From IMG/VR virus record IMGVR_UViG_3300043411_000490, positions 1 to 22,030 of that record: DNA of 22,030 nt, one strand, 5' to 3'. Origin of the DNA: a virus. Position numbers and translations under genes: made by a program. Below, one piece after another: positions 1 through 8,034 of this stretch (the first letter of the stretch is position 1; every line of letters starts with the position of its first letter). The notes below the pieces were generated by a model. It saw only the letters and a list, made by a program, of their open reading frames with translations, was not told the origin of the DNA and did not search any database.

Positions 1-74
1 TGCAGTTTGTCTGGTTTCCAATCGCTACGAGCGCCACAACTATTGCCGGTCACTACATCGAAACACAGGGGTAA
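1..74 (+). CDS. 3' end of an unidentified phage protein (partial)
   Basis: An open frame enters from the left edge (codons starting at base 3) and stops at TAA 72-74, four bases before the next ATG. Only 23 residues are visible, ending in HYIETQG. This is too little to name a function. The tight spacing to the fibre-like gene suggests the same operon and possibly another fibre or virion component. Confidence 0.6.
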   Translation, partial: QFVWFPIATSATTIAGHYIETQG

Positions 75-77
75 GCT

Positions 78-950
78 ATGGCTGTAACGGGCAAGGGCGA
101 CTTCCCGCTCCGCTCGGCATGGCTTGGTAGGGGCAGGGGCAGGGGCAGGGGCAGAGGCGCAAATCCCCGCAAGTTTGTCAATGTCGCTGCAACAAATAGT
201 GCGAATGAGGCGGTCTGGAAGGACTGGGCGTTTAATTCCGCAGGCGGCGCTTATAGCATGGCTGCTGACGCTGGAGTATTTACCCTAAGCGGCGCTGCTG
301 TAGGATTAAAGGTGGGCCGCAAGCTAGTCGCGGCTTCTGGCAGTTTTGCCTTAACGGGCGCTAACGTCAATTTCCGGCGCGGCTATTCAATGGTCGCCTC
401 GTCTGGTGCGTTTACACTCACCGGGCAGCCGGTTGCATTGCGTGTCGGTCGCAAGATGGTGGCGGCGCAAGGTTCTTACACGCTGACGGGTTCGGCGGTA
501 GGACTTAAGGTCGCAAGAAAACTGGTCGCATCGGCGGCAAGCTACACACTGACAGGGCAAGACGTAGGATTAAGGGCAGGAAGAAAACTAACCGCAAGCG
601 CTGGCGCATTTACCCTCGCGGGTGCATCGGTCGGTTTGACGGTTGCAAGGAAACTATCGGCTGCGTCTGGCGTATTTGCGCTAACCGGTTTCGGTGTGGA
701 TTTGGTTTACACTTCGTCTGCTGCGACATTCACTTTGTCGGCAGATGCAGGTTTGTTTGCTTTAATTCTAAAGCCTGTGTCACTGACATATTGGGCGCGG
801 TCAAATCCAGCGGCGGCTTCATGGAACTTTGATACACCAACGGCAGCCGCTTGGGATAGTGAGGCACCTAATCCTGCAACATGGGCCGCGCAAACACCTG
901 ACAGCCCGACTTGGAACAACGAAACACCTGTAAGCGAGGGATGGACATAA
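78..950 (+). CDS. Repeat-rich fibre-like virion protein
   Basis: 290 residues with three repeat systems in a row. Residues 18-27 form a Gly-Arg tract. Residues 61-214 hold seven exact-length 22-residue tandem units with consensus (M/L)VAAxGxFxLTGxxVxLxxGRK. Residues 239-289 place a Trp every ten residues. The short alternating beta-type repeats suggest an extended, beta-rich fibrous shaft, and similar LxAxxGxFxLTG repeats occur in proteins of alphaproteobacterial prophages (from memory). It sits beside a LamG-like gene and upstream of the terminases, consistent with a tail fibre or other surface protein. Start ATG 78 has a GGGG tract 7 bases upstream. The end overlaps the next start (TAATG). 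No enzymatic motif is visible. The exact role is inferred. Confidence 0.75.
   Translation: MAVTGKGDFPLRSAWLGRGRGRGRGRGANPRKFVNVAATNSANEAVWKDWAFNSAGGAYSMAADAGVFTLSGAAVGLKVGRKLVAASGSFALTGANVNFRRGYSMVASSGAFTLTGQPVALRVGRKMVAAQGSYTLTGSAVGLKVARKLVASAASYTLTGQDVGLRAGRKLTASAGAFTLAGASVGLTVARKLSAASGVFALTGFGVDLVYTSSAATFTLSADAGLFALILKPVSLTYWARSNPAAASWNFDTPTAAAWDSEAPNPATWAAQTPDSPTWNNETPVSEGWT
129..158 (+). repeat. Hexanucleotide AGGGGC tandem repeat encoding Gly-Arg
   Basis: Four perfect AGGGGC units (129-152) are followed by one variant AGAGGC (153-158). They lie in frame and encode a short Arg-Gly run in the fibre-like protein. Because the unit is six bases, gain or loss of copies would change the number of RG dipeptides without shifting the frame. 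Confidence 0.85.
258..719 (+). repeat. Seven 66-bp (22-residue) tandem protein repeats
   Basis: Seven consecutive 22-residue units (61-82, 83-104, 105-126, 127-148, 149-170, 171-192, 193-214) with no insertions, which makes exactly 462 bases. Conserved positions are Gly6, Phe/Tyr8, Leu10, Thr11, Gly12, Val15 and the closing GRK or ARK. DNA identity between units is only moderate, so the repeat is old and held by protein selection rather than a recent duplication. Confidence 0.9.
792..947 (+). repeat. 30-bp (10-residue) Trp-anchored repeat
   Basis: Trp residues at 239, 249, 259, 269, 279 and 289 of the fibre-like protein are spaced exactly ten residues apart. From 249 on the unit reads Wxx(D/E/Q)(T/A)P plus four variable residues. 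It ends at the C-terminus of the protein. Confidence 0.85.
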
Positions 951-1675
951 TGCGACCAGCCCTAGGACTGACATTGACGCACGGAAGGCGCGACCCCAAC
1001 CTAGACTTCACCAAACTCCTTATGGGCATGGAAGGTGCTGACGCTTCTGTTGTATTCACAGACGAAAGCCCGGACAACAGAACGGCTTCAATCGGCGTTG
1101 CGGGCAATGCGCAGATTGACACCGCGCAATTCAAATTTGGCACGTCATCGGCATTGTTCGACGGGACAGGCGACGGGCTTAGTATTTCATCGACCGGCCT
1201 TGCAATCAGGACAAACCAGTTCACGATTGAAGGCTGGTTTCGGCCGGCTTCTGTAACCGGCTCGCAAGCCTTAATCCATCATGGTCTTAACCTGTCTGCG
1301 GATGCTACAAACAGCATGAGCCTATGGATGTTGGGTGGCGTTCCCCGCTTCTCCAGCGTTCCGCAAGGTTCGAGCACTTGGGCCGACGACTTGATTGCGA
1401 CTACAACGCTATCGACTGGTGCATGGACGCATATAGCCGTTGACCGCAATTCAGCAAATCTGATGCGCCTTTATGTCAACGGGGTTGTTGAGGCATCCGC
1501 TACAATATCAAAAGACATTAATGACGTAACCGGAAGCCGTGACCTGCGCATTGGCCAGACCAGCGGCGGCACCCTTGGCTATAACGGCCACATGGACGAA
1601 GTTGCATTTCTAATGGGCAAGGCGCGCTTTGATGGCGCGTTCACACCGCCCGCAACAGCTTACGCAAGGAGTTAA
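950..1675 (+). CDS. LamG-like (concanavalin A-like jellyroll) domain protein
   Basis: The region after the N-terminus has the hallmarks of phage LamG/laminin-G-3 domains: FTDESPDNRTAS, AQFKFGTSSALFDGTGDGLS, FTIEGWFRP, WTHIAVDR, LYVNG and GHMDEVAF. These jellyroll domains bind carbohydrate or protein and are common in phage tail and appendage proteins, so a receptor or surface-binding role is likely. ATG 950 overlaps the previous stop (TAATG) and has GAGG about 10 bases upstream, giving 241 residues. In-frame ATG codons at 941 and 911 are possible, but 941 lies one base from the same ribosome site and 911 lies deep in the previous gene. Binding partner unknown. Confidence 0.85.
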   Translation: MRPALGLTLTHGRRDPNLDFTKLLMGMEGADASVVFTDESPDNRTASIGVAGNAQIDTAQFKFGTSSALFDGTGDGLSISSTGLAIRTNQFTIEGWFRPASVTGSQALIHHGLNLSADATNSMSLWMLGGVPRFSSVPQGSSTWADDLIATTTLSTGAWTHIAVDRNSANLMRLYVNGVVEASATISKDINDVTGSRDLRIGQTSGGTLGYNGHMDEVAFLMGKARFDGAFTPPATAYARS

Positions 1676-1678
1676 ATC

Positions 1679-1957
1679 ATGCCATTGCAAATCACCTATT
1701 GGACGGGAACTGCTGGCAACGCCCCGGCAGCAGGCACGGATATTTCCAGCGAGGCGCTATCAATTTCGGGCGTGTCTGCCCAAAGCGGCGCTGCTCCGTC
1801 AAACTCTGCGCTCGTTTCGATTTACGCTACCGAAAACGCACGTTTTGCGGTAGGGTCCAATCCCACAGCATCGGCAACATCTGCTTATATCGGCTCTGGC
1901 GAGCGCATCTGGCGCACAATCGATCCCGCACAAAAGATTGCAGGCATCACCGCATGA
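1679..1957 (+). CDS. Small conserved phage protein, probable structural accessory
   Basis: 92 residues. The pattern (SISGVSAQSGAAPSN, SIYATENARFAVGSNPTASATSAYI, then RIWRTIDPAQKIAGI) is like small beta-rich phage proteins often found near tail or head genes, and I do not know a proven function for them. No signal peptide or membrane segment. ATG 1679 has GGAG at 1668-1671. The stop overlaps the next start in ATGA. A decoration or fibre-attached beta-sandwich protein is a guess from composition and context. Confidence 0.7.
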   Translation: MPLQITYWTGTAGNAPAAGTDISSEALSISGVSAQSGAAPSNSALVSIYATENARFAVGSNPTASATSAYIGSGERIWRTIDPAQKIAGITA

Positions 1958-2115
1958 TTGTAGAGTATCAGGGAATGATATTTCCTGTCCCGTTCGAACC
2001 TGACTTTCGCGTCACCGAAGCCACGCAAGCAATACACATTGAAATGCTAGGCGAAGAGGCGGCAGAAGCATTTGTTCAAGCCGCCCGCTACTGCGAAGCC
2101 AGCAACTCGATTTAA
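1954..2115 (+). CDS. Small unknown phage protein
   Basis: 53 residues. The start at 1954 is set by the ATGA overlap with the previous gene. An earlier in-frame start would lie fully inside that gene. The sequence has an aromatic/proline N-terminal part (VEYQGMIFPVPFEPDF) and an acidic-helical C-terminal part (LGEEAAEAFVQAARYCEA). I do not recognise a family. Translational coupling to the preceding small protein is expected. Confidence 0.55.
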   Translation: MIVEYQGMIFPVPFEPDFRVTEATQAIHIEMLGEEAAEAFVQAARYCEASNSI

Positions 2116-2123
2116 GGGAATAT

Positions 2124-2834
2124 ATGACCCGCAAGATATGCATATTGGGTTCGGCGGAATCCACTAAAGACCTGGCACCCTTTGACGATCCATCGTGGGA
2201 GATATGGGGCCTTGCTTGGAGGTTCTTTGACCATCCGCGCATGGACGCCTGTTTCGAAGTTCACGACGAATACCAATGGAACCGCTATGTAAAGCCAGAG
2301 ATCTACGGTTCATGGTTGAAAGACCCGAAGACTGACGAAGGCAAGGAAGTTCCTGTTTACGTCCTGCCAAGCGTTCAGCAGCGATATAAGAAATGCAAAG
2401 CCTATCCGGTTGACAAAGCCGCTGACCTGATGGGCCGCAACTATTTCACCAGTTCGTTTAGCTACATGCTGGCACTGGCCATGTTGGAAGGTGCAACCGA
2501 GATTGCCATTTACGGCGTCGATCTGGTGATTGGCGAAGAATATGAATACCAAAGGCCAGCCGCTGAGTTTCTATTAGGCATGGCACAGGCAAAGGGAATC
2601 AAACTGACTATCCCGCCAACGTCCAGCCTTCTCAAATCAAGTTTCGTATATGGGGTTGACGAATTGCCGGAAGAAAATCCCGTTATCATCCGTTACAAGG
2701 AAAAGGCGGCAGACTATCGCGAGAAAATCGCAGACCTGAAGGCACAGATATACACGCTCGAAGGCGCGGCCCATGAATGCGATGAATTTGTTGCCGCGAT
2801 GATGTCAAAAGACAGGGGCCTTTGGGGCAAATAG
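2124..2834 (+). CDS. Conserved phage Rossmann-like protein (possible MptE/DUF115 relative)
   Basis: 236 residues. The N-terminus is a beta-strand plus glycine turn (ICILGSAEST), followed by WEIWGLAWRFFDHPRMDACFEVHDEYQW. Later come GRNYFTSSFSYMLALAMLEGATEIAIYGVDL and a YEYQRPAAEFLLGMAQAKGI stretch. This is a recurrent phage protein, usually annotated as hypothetical. The strand-helix layout recalls nucleotide-binding or glycosyltransferase-like folds such as the DUF115/MptE-like group, but I cannot assign a reaction. Residues from about 190 to the end look like a coiled coil (EKAADYREKIADLKAQI). AAGGGA precedes ATG 2124. It stands alone between the fibre genes and the terminase. Confidence 0.65.
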   Translation: MTRKICILGSAESTKDLAPFDDPSWEIWGLAWRFFDHPRMDACFEVHDEYQWNRYVKPEIYGSWLKDPKTDEGKEVPVYVLPSVQQRYKKCKAYPVDKAADLMGRNYFTSSFSYMLALAMLEGATEIAIYGVDLVIGEEYEYQRPAAEFLLGMAQAKGIKLTIPPTSSLLKSSFVYGVDELPEENPVIIRYKEKAADYREKIADLKAQIYTLEGAAHECDEFVAAMMSKDRGLWGK

Positions 2835-2878
2835 CACAACAAGCCAGCAGGCCTTAGCGCACTGGCAGGAGTGATAAC

Positions 2879-3307
2879 ATGACAGCAGGCAGGCCAAGCG
2901 TCTATAAAGACGAGTTCGCAACGCAGGTTAAAAAGATAGCTGAACTTGGCGCAACAGACCAAGAAGTTGCTGACTTTTTCGATGTTGATGTGCGGACCGT
3001 GTATCGCTGGAAGCATGATTATCCAGAATTTTGTCAGGCCCTAAAGGTCGGCAAGGATGTTGCAGACGAACGGGTGGAGCGCAGTCTTTACCAAAAGGCC
3101 ATCGGTTACGAACAGGATGAAGTTAAGATATTCATGCCCGGTGGCGCGGAAGCCCCTGTGTATGCACCGTTCCGAGCCAAGATAGCGCCGGACACCACGG
3201 CGGCTATATTCTGGCTTAAGAACAGGCGCAGTCAGCAATGGCGCGACAAGCAGGACGTCGAACATAGCGGCGGCATCAACGTGACGATAAACAAGCCCGG
3301 TGCTTAA
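2879..3307 (+). CDS. terS: Terminase small subunit
   Basis: 142 residues. The N-terminal part is a helix-turn-helix: GRPSVYKDEFATQVKKIAEL, then ATDQEVADFFDVDVRTVYRWKHDYPEF (about residues 21-49). It is followed by the typical VERSLYQKAIGYE segment and a C-terminal FWLKNRRSQQWRDKQ. Family proteins bind the packaging site on concatemeric DNA and regulate the large subunit. GGAG lies about 10 bases before ATG 2879. The gene overlaps the large terminase by eight bases, which supports the assignment. Confidence 0.88.
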   Translation: MTAGRPSVYKDEFATQVKKIAELGATDQEVADFFDVDVRTVYRWKHDYPEFCQALKVGKDVADERVERSLYQKAIGYEQDEVKIFMPGGAEAPVYAPFRAKIAPDTTAAIFWLKNRRSQQWRDKQDVEHSGGINVTINKPGA

Positions 3308-4619
3308 TATCAACCTCCCCAACAATTGGGAGCCTAGGGATTACCAAACACCGCTTTGGAAATACATGCATGGTGGCGGCAAGCGAGCAATTGCAATATG
3401 GCCAAGACGACATGGCAAGGATGATGTCGCGCTACAGTTTACGGCTTGCGCGGCCCATGAAAGAGTTGGGGTTTATTGGCATCTATTGCCACAACAAAAT
3501 CAGGCCCGCAAAGCAATATGGGATGCAGTCGATCCGCACACAGGACTAAAGCGAATTGATTGGGCTTTCCCCAAAGAGTTAAGGGAGACAACCCGCGAGC
3601 AAGACATGATGATACGCTTCAAGAGCGGCTCAACATGGCAGGTCATCGGTTCTGATAATTATGACGCGCTGGTAGGGACTCCCCCTGTTGGCGTTGTCTT
3701 TTCGGAGTGGGCTTTAAGCAACCCTCAGGCATGGTCATTGATACGGCCCATTCTCGCTGAGAACGGCGGGTGGTCGATGTTTATTACCACGCCGCGCGGA
3801 CGCAATCACGCGCACCGCATGTTTGAAATGGCCAGTAAGAGTGATGACTGGTTTTCCGAACGACTGACAGCCGATGGAACGGGAGTGTTCTCGCCGCAGG
3901 TATTGGAAACCGAACGGCAAGAGTTGATTGACGAGCGCGGCGAAGAGGATGGCGACGCGATATTCCAGCAAGAATATATGACCAGCTTTAGCGCTGGATT
4001 GCCGGGTGCCTATTATGCCAAGATTATTGATAAGTTGGACGCAGCGGGGCAAATCACAGCGGTTCCCCACAATCCGCAAAAGCAGGTCCACACTGCTTGG
4101 GATTTGGGCCGCAATGATGCGACGGCTATTTGGTTCATCCAACGTCACGGCACTGGTTGGGCGGTCATTGATTATCTGGCCAATACCAGCGTCGGCATTG
4201 ATTACTATGTCAGGGAATTGAAGGACAAGCCTTACAACTACGGCGAGCATTTGATGCCGCACGATGCGGACAATGACCTGCTGACGGGCTCAATCAAAGA
4301 AACAGCCGAAAGCATGGGATTGAAGGGCATTAGGATCGTGCCGCGCACACCCAATGTGGCGAACGATATTAACGAGGTCAGGCAGGTTTTGCCGACCTGC
4401 TATTTCGACAAAGAAAAGACCGAAAAGGGCGTTGATGCCCTGCGTTCCTATCGGCGGATATGGGACGAAAAGCTGAAAGCCTATCGAGACACGCCGCTAC
4501 ATGATTGGGCAAGCGACCCTGCTGACGCCTTTAGGACGTTCGCAATGGGCAAGCCCGTTGATGTTGGCGAGATGAATTGGGGCAAGGCTATAAAATATCC
4601 GAAAGTCGGGGTCGCTTGA
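3300..4619 (+). CDS. terL: Terminase large subunit (packaging ATPase and nuclease)
   Basis: 439 residues. A deviant Walker A reads WPRRHGKDD (residues 34-42). Walker B reads VGVVFSEW with Glu136 as the catalytic acid, the acidic residue before it being Ser. A coupling-type motif ITTPRG follows at 161-166. The RNase H-like nuclease begins near AWDLGRND (Asp268), with further acids in MPHDADND and the C-terminal DWASDPADAFR (402-412). It drives DNA into the procapsid at the portal vertex and cuts the concatemer. The start is GTG 3300, overlapping terS. No nearer ATG is in frame until inside the ATPase domain. The end overlaps the portal start (TGATG). Confidence 0.93.
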   Translation: MLNINLPNNWEPRDYQTPLWKYMHGGGKRAIAIWPRRHGKDDVALQFTACAAHERVGVYWHLLPQQNQARKAIWDAVDPHTGLKRIDWAFPKELRETTREQDMMIRFKSGSTWQVIGSDNYDALVGTPPVGVVFSEWALSNPQAWSLIRPILAENGGWSMFITTPRGRNHAHRMFEMASKSDDWFSERLTADGTGVFSPQVLETERQELIDERGEEDGDAIFQQEYMTSFSAGLPGAYYAKIIDKLDAAGQITAVPHNPQKQVHTAWDLGRNDATAIWFIQRHGTGWAVIDYLANTSVGIDYYVRELKDKPYNYGEHLMPHDADNDLLTGSIKETAESMGLKGIRIVPRTPNVANDINEVRQVLPTCYFDKEKTEKGVDALRSYRRIWDEKLKAYRDTPLHDWASDPADAFRTFAMGKPVDVGEMNWGKAIKYPKVGVA

Positions 4620-6793
4620 TGGACAAAACACAGATTCAGGCAATTGTGGCTGCTGAAAAGCGCGCTGCGATTGGTTCCTCGACATCTTCAGATTTAACGA
4701 AACAGCGTTCGGACGCGCTTGACTATTATCTGGGCGATATGGACGAGCTTATGCCCACGACCGAGGGGCATTCGCGCGCCGTCTCCACGGACGTTTCGGA
4801 CACTGTGGAGGCCATGCTTCCCCCGTTGATGGATATATTCACAGGCGGTGACGAATATGTGGAGTTTGCCCCTGTAGGCCCGGAGGATGAAGAAGCGGCG
4901 GCGCAAGAGACGGATTACGTCAATCACGTTTTCATGAATGAAAACCCCGGCTTTCTCATTCTGTATAATTTCATCAAGGACGCGCTGCTTTCCAAGAATG
5001 GCATTATCAAGGCTTGGTGGGAAAAAGTCGAAAGTGTTGAAAAGGAAACATACCGCAATCTGGACGAGGCGGGATATTCAGCAATCGCCAGTGATCCGGA
5101 AGCCGAGATTATTCAGCAGACGCCTTACAGCGATGAGATGGGCATGGCGCGCTATGACGTTGTGGTCAGGAAGGCTTATACGAAAGGCTGTTTCAAGGCC
5201 GCGAACGTGCCTCCTGAAGAGTTTGGTATTAGTTCGGCTGCAAAGGACATTCCGACCAGCCCTTATTGCTATCACAAGTTCCAGCGCAGCGTTTCGCAGC
5301 TAATCCAAGAGGGTTACAGCAAGGACGATGTGGAGGGCCTGCCTACCACGTCAACACGCGGGCAGGAGGACACGGAAGAAGGGCGCTCACGCGATACATT
5401 TGCGGATGAAAGCGACCCTTCGACAACGGTAAACAAGGCCATGCGAATGGTCGATGTGACCGAGCATTATATCCGCCTCGACGTGGACGATGATGGCGTT
5501 GCCGAATTGATTAAGGTTGTCACTGCCGGTTCAAGCGAGAAAATGCTTGGCGAACCGGAAGAGATTGACCGGATGCCGTTTCATTCGATCACACCATTCC
5601 CTATGCCGCACCGCTTCTTCGGTCGGTCGATTGCGGATTTGGTGATTGAGGTCCAGCGCATCAAAACGCACTTGCTGCGCCAGTTGCTCGATAATGCCTC
5701 GCTGTTGAATAACCAGCGCATTGCAGTTGGTTCGCAGGGCGCGGATGAAAACACGCTCGATGACTTGCTGACGAACCGACCGGGCGGCATTGTCCGCATG
5801 AAGGACGTTGGCCAGCTCCGTGAAATACCCAATCAGCCGCTTGGCAGCTACGTCATGCCGATGATTGAATATATCGACCAGACCAGAGAGGCGCGGACGG
5901 GCATTAGCCGCAATGTCGGGGGCATTGACCCCGATGTATTGAACAAGGCTGCATCGACCGCAACTGGCTTTCAGGGGCTTCTAGACCAGTCCATGATGCG
6001 GATTAAACTGATCGCCCGTATCTTTGCGGAAACCGGCATCAAAGAGCTTTTTCTGCATATCCATGAGCTTTGCCGGAAGCATCAGGACGAACAGAAGGTT
6101 GCACGGCTTCGTGGACAGTGGGTGCCAGTTGACCCGCGTAACTGGAAAACCCGCAATGACATGACTGTCAATGTTGCGTTGGGGACGGGCAGCAAGCAAC
6201 AGCAGCTTATGCTCTTGAACGCCATCCTTGAGCGTCAGGTGCAGGCGGTCGAGTTCCAAGGCGGTGCAGATGGTCCGCTTGTTACGAAAACCAATCTGTT
6301 CAACACCATGAAGCGCATGACTGAATTGGCTGGCTTCAAGAATGTTGAGCAGTATTTCAGCGAGCCGCAGCCTGACGATCCGAACGCACCGAAGCAGGAA
6401 GCGCCCGACCCCAAAATGGTTGAGGTGCAGGGCAAAATGCAGATGGAACAAGCCAAACTTGAAATGCAGAAGCAATCGGACGTTGCCAAGTTCCAGATGG
6501 ATAGCCAGCGCGCCGAAGCTGAAATGCAGTTCAAGGCGCAAGAGGCGGATTTGCGGTTGCAACTAGCCCGTGAAGAGGCGGCGTTAAGAGCTGATCTGGA
6601 ACGCGAAAAGGCCGAACGCGAATATACGCTGGCTGTCCAGAAACAGCAGGCGGAAATGCAGTTGGCGCGGGAAAAAATGGCAATGGAAGCAGAATTGGCA
6701 CGTGAACGTGCGTTGATTAACGCGGAAGTATCAATGGCAACGCAGCCGGACGATTTACCTAGCAATCGCGATGGCGGGAGTTTGGCAGAATGA
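4619..6793 (+). CDS. Portal protein
   Basis: 724 residues from the TGATG overlap at 4617-4621. An upstream in-frame GTG at 4577 lies within terL and is less likely. Family landmarks are SRAVSTDVSDTVEAMLPPLM, IFTGGDEYVEFAPVGPEDEE, and NPGFLILYNFIKDALLSKNG with AWW, matching the large portals of podovirus-like phages with SU10-type capsids. The ring forms the DNA channel, docks terminase and later binds the adaptor. Residues from about 597 to 707 are a long Met/Gln/Glu/Lys-rich coiled coil (the barrel or an extended helical region), followed by a polar tail. The stop overlaps the next start (ATGA). Confidence 0.93.
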   Translation: MDKTQIQAIVAAEKRAAIGSSTSSDLTKQRSDALDYYLGDMDELMPTTEGHSRAVSTDVSDTVEAMLPPLMDIFTGGDEYVEFAPVGPEDEEAAAQETDYVNHVFMNENPGFLILYNFIKDALLSKNGIIKAWWEKVESVEKETYRNLDEAGYSAIASDPEAEIIQQTPYSDEMGMARYDVVVRKAYTKGCFKAANVPPEEFGISSAAKDIPTSPYCYHKFQRSVSQLIQEGYSKDDVEGLPTTSTRGQEDTEEGRSRDTFADESDPSTTVNKAMRMVDVTEHYIRLDVDDDGVAELIKVVTAGSSEKMLGEPEEIDRMPFHSITPFPMPHRFFGRSIADLVIEVQRIKTHLLRQLLDNASLLNNQRIAVGSQGADENTLDDLLTNRPGGIVRMKDVGQLREIPNQPLGSYVMPMIEYIDQTREARTGISRNVGGIDPDVLNKAASTATGFQGLLDQSMMRIKLIARIFAETGIKELFLHIHELCRKHQDEQKVARLRGQWVPVDPRNWKTRNDMTVNVALGTGSKQQQLMLLNAILERQVQAVEFQGGADGPLVTKTNLFNTMKRMTELAGFKNVEQYFSEPQPDDPNAPKQEAPDPKMVEVQGKMQMEQAKLEMQKQSDVAKFQMDSQRAEAEMQFKAQEADLRLQLAREEAALRADLEREKAEREYTLAVQKQQAEMQLAREKMAMEAELARERALINAEVSMATQPDDLPSNRDGGSLAE

Positions 6794-7068
6794 CCGATGA
6801 GTTCAAACTCGGTGATGCCATTCACAAGGGCTATCAAGCCGAAACTGAATTGGAGCGCACTAGGGATGCTTTTGGCATTTTGAAGCGCGAATATATTGCA
6901 GCATGGGAAACCACGCCGCTAAGGGATACGGAAGGCCGGGAACGTCTCTGGCAAGCCGTGCAGATAGTCGGGAAGGTCGAAAACCACCTGATTAGCGTTA
7001 TGGCCAATGGCAGGGTTGCCGAACGCGATTTGAAGCACCTGCGCACGGGCAAAAAGCCCATCTTCTAA
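6790..7068 (+). CDS. Small conserved head-region protein
   Basis: 92 residues, mostly helical by composition (FKLGDAIHKGYQAETELERT, ERLWQAVQIVGKVENHL, ERDLKHLRTGKKPIF). ATGA overlap with the portal gene decides the start. Proteins of this kind lie between portal and scaffold in related phages and are uncharacterised. The position suggests a role in head assembly, but that is context only. Confidence 0.7.
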   Translation: MTDEFKLGDAIHKGYQAETELERTRDAFGILKREYIAAWETTPLRDTEGRERLWQAVQIVGKVENHLISVMANGRVAERDLKHLRTGKKPIF

Positions 7069-7078
7069 AGGATGATTT

Positions 7079-8023
7079 ATGGACGCCGATAATGGCGCGT
7101 TGTCACTAGACAGCGCGGTCGAACTGCTGCGCACTCCAGAGGAGCAGGCACAGCCGGAAGCACAGGCCGAGCCTGAACCGGCAGAAGAAGAAAACGAAAT
7201 TCCAGCGGAAGCCGAGGCCGAACCAGAAGGGGAGGAACAGCAGCCGCTAGAAGCAGACGAGGCCACGGAAGAACCGGCAAGTCCGGCAGTCGAACCGCCC
7301 CCGTTCTGGACCCAAGCTGATAAGGAAGTCTTTGCAACTCTCCCACCCGAGGCTCAGCAAGCAATTGCCAGGAACCACAAGGCAGGCGAGGCGCATGTCA
7401 ACCGGATTCAGCAAGAAATAGCCGCCGAACGCAAGGCCTATGCCGAGCAGCAAGCGGCTCTTGAGCAAGAACGCGCCCAGTATCAAGAGGCACTGCTTTC
7501 CAACTTTCCGCAGCCACCCAATCCGGCGCTAATCGACAGCGATCCTGTCGAATATCTGCGTCAGGATGCGATGTATAAGCAAGCCGTCCAGCAATGGCAG
7601 GTTGCCGAGCATCAACGGCAGCAGGAAGCGGAAAAGCAGCAGGCCAAAGAACAGGCAGAACGTCAACAGTTCGAACAGGAACAGAGGCAAGAGCTTGTAA
7701 AGCTACTCCCTGAAATTGCCGACCCTGTAGAGGGGCCGAAACTCGCGCAGGCCATTTATGCTTACGGTCAGGAACTTGGTTACGACACCGAGATCCTTGG
7801 CGAAGCGATGGCACGCGATTTGGTCACACTCGACAAGGCCCGCCGATGGGATGCCGCACAAGCCGCTGCAAAAGCCGCCAAAACAACGCCGCTTCCCAAA
7901 GTGGCCGCGCCGGGGGTTTCACGTTCACGTTCCGAACGGGATGCAGAAGCCCGCAAGGCAACTCTTGCTCGTCTCGAACGCACCGGCTCCATTGAGGACG
8001 CCGTGGCAGCACTCCGAACATAA
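7079..8023 (+). CDS. Scaffold (head assembly) protein
   Basis: 314 residues with the build of a scaffold. The N-terminus is very acidic and Pro/Glu-rich (about 15-75). The middle is a Gln/Glu/Ala-rich coiled coil (about 100-215, repeated EQ and KQQAKEQAERQQFEQEQRQE). The C-terminus is basic (SRSRSERDAEARKATLARLE), as expected for binding the capsid protein. It lies immediately before the major capsid gene. The family role is to shape the procapsid and then leave. AAAGGA lies a few bases upstream of ATG 7079. The assignment rests on composition and position, not on a conserved motif. Confidence 0.82.
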   Translation: MDADNGALSLDSAVELLRTPEEQAQPEAQAEPEPAEEENEIPAEAEAEPEGEEQQPLEADEATEEPASPAVEPPPFWTQADKEVFATLPPEAQQAIARNHKAGEAHVNRIQQEIAAERKAYAEQQAALEQERAQYQEALLSNFPQPPNPALIDSDPVEYLRQDAMYKQAVQQWQVAEHQRQQEAEKQQAKEQAERQQFEQEQRQELVKLLPEIADPVEGPKLAQAIYAYGQELGYDTEILGEAMARDLVTLDKARRWDAAQAAAKAAKTTPLPKVAAPGVSRSRSERDAEARKATLARLERTGSIEDAVAALRT

Positions 8024-8034
8024 GGAATTGAATA

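Noticed and set aside
1113-1145. TTGACA-like hexamers inside genes (for example near 1115 and 17757) as sigma-70 promoters
   Set aside because: They occur inside conserved coding sequence without a convincing -10 at proper spacing, and such matches are expected by chance in 22 kb.
868-1224. Minus-strand 118-codon frame across the LamG-like gene
   Set aside because: The plus strand encodes a clear LamG-like domain with a coupled start. No similarity or initiation signal for the reverse frame.
6235-6837. Minus-strand frames of about 200 codons opposite the portal C-terminus
   Set aside because: They mirror the Glu/Lys/Gln-rich coiled coil, giving Ser/Leu/Phe-rich nonsense. No ribosome site or neighbouring minus genes.
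7046-7066. Small hairpin GGGC-AAAAA-GCCC near the end of the gene before the scaffold
   Set aside because: Only four base pairs, inside coding sequence, and no T tract follows. Not a believable terminator.
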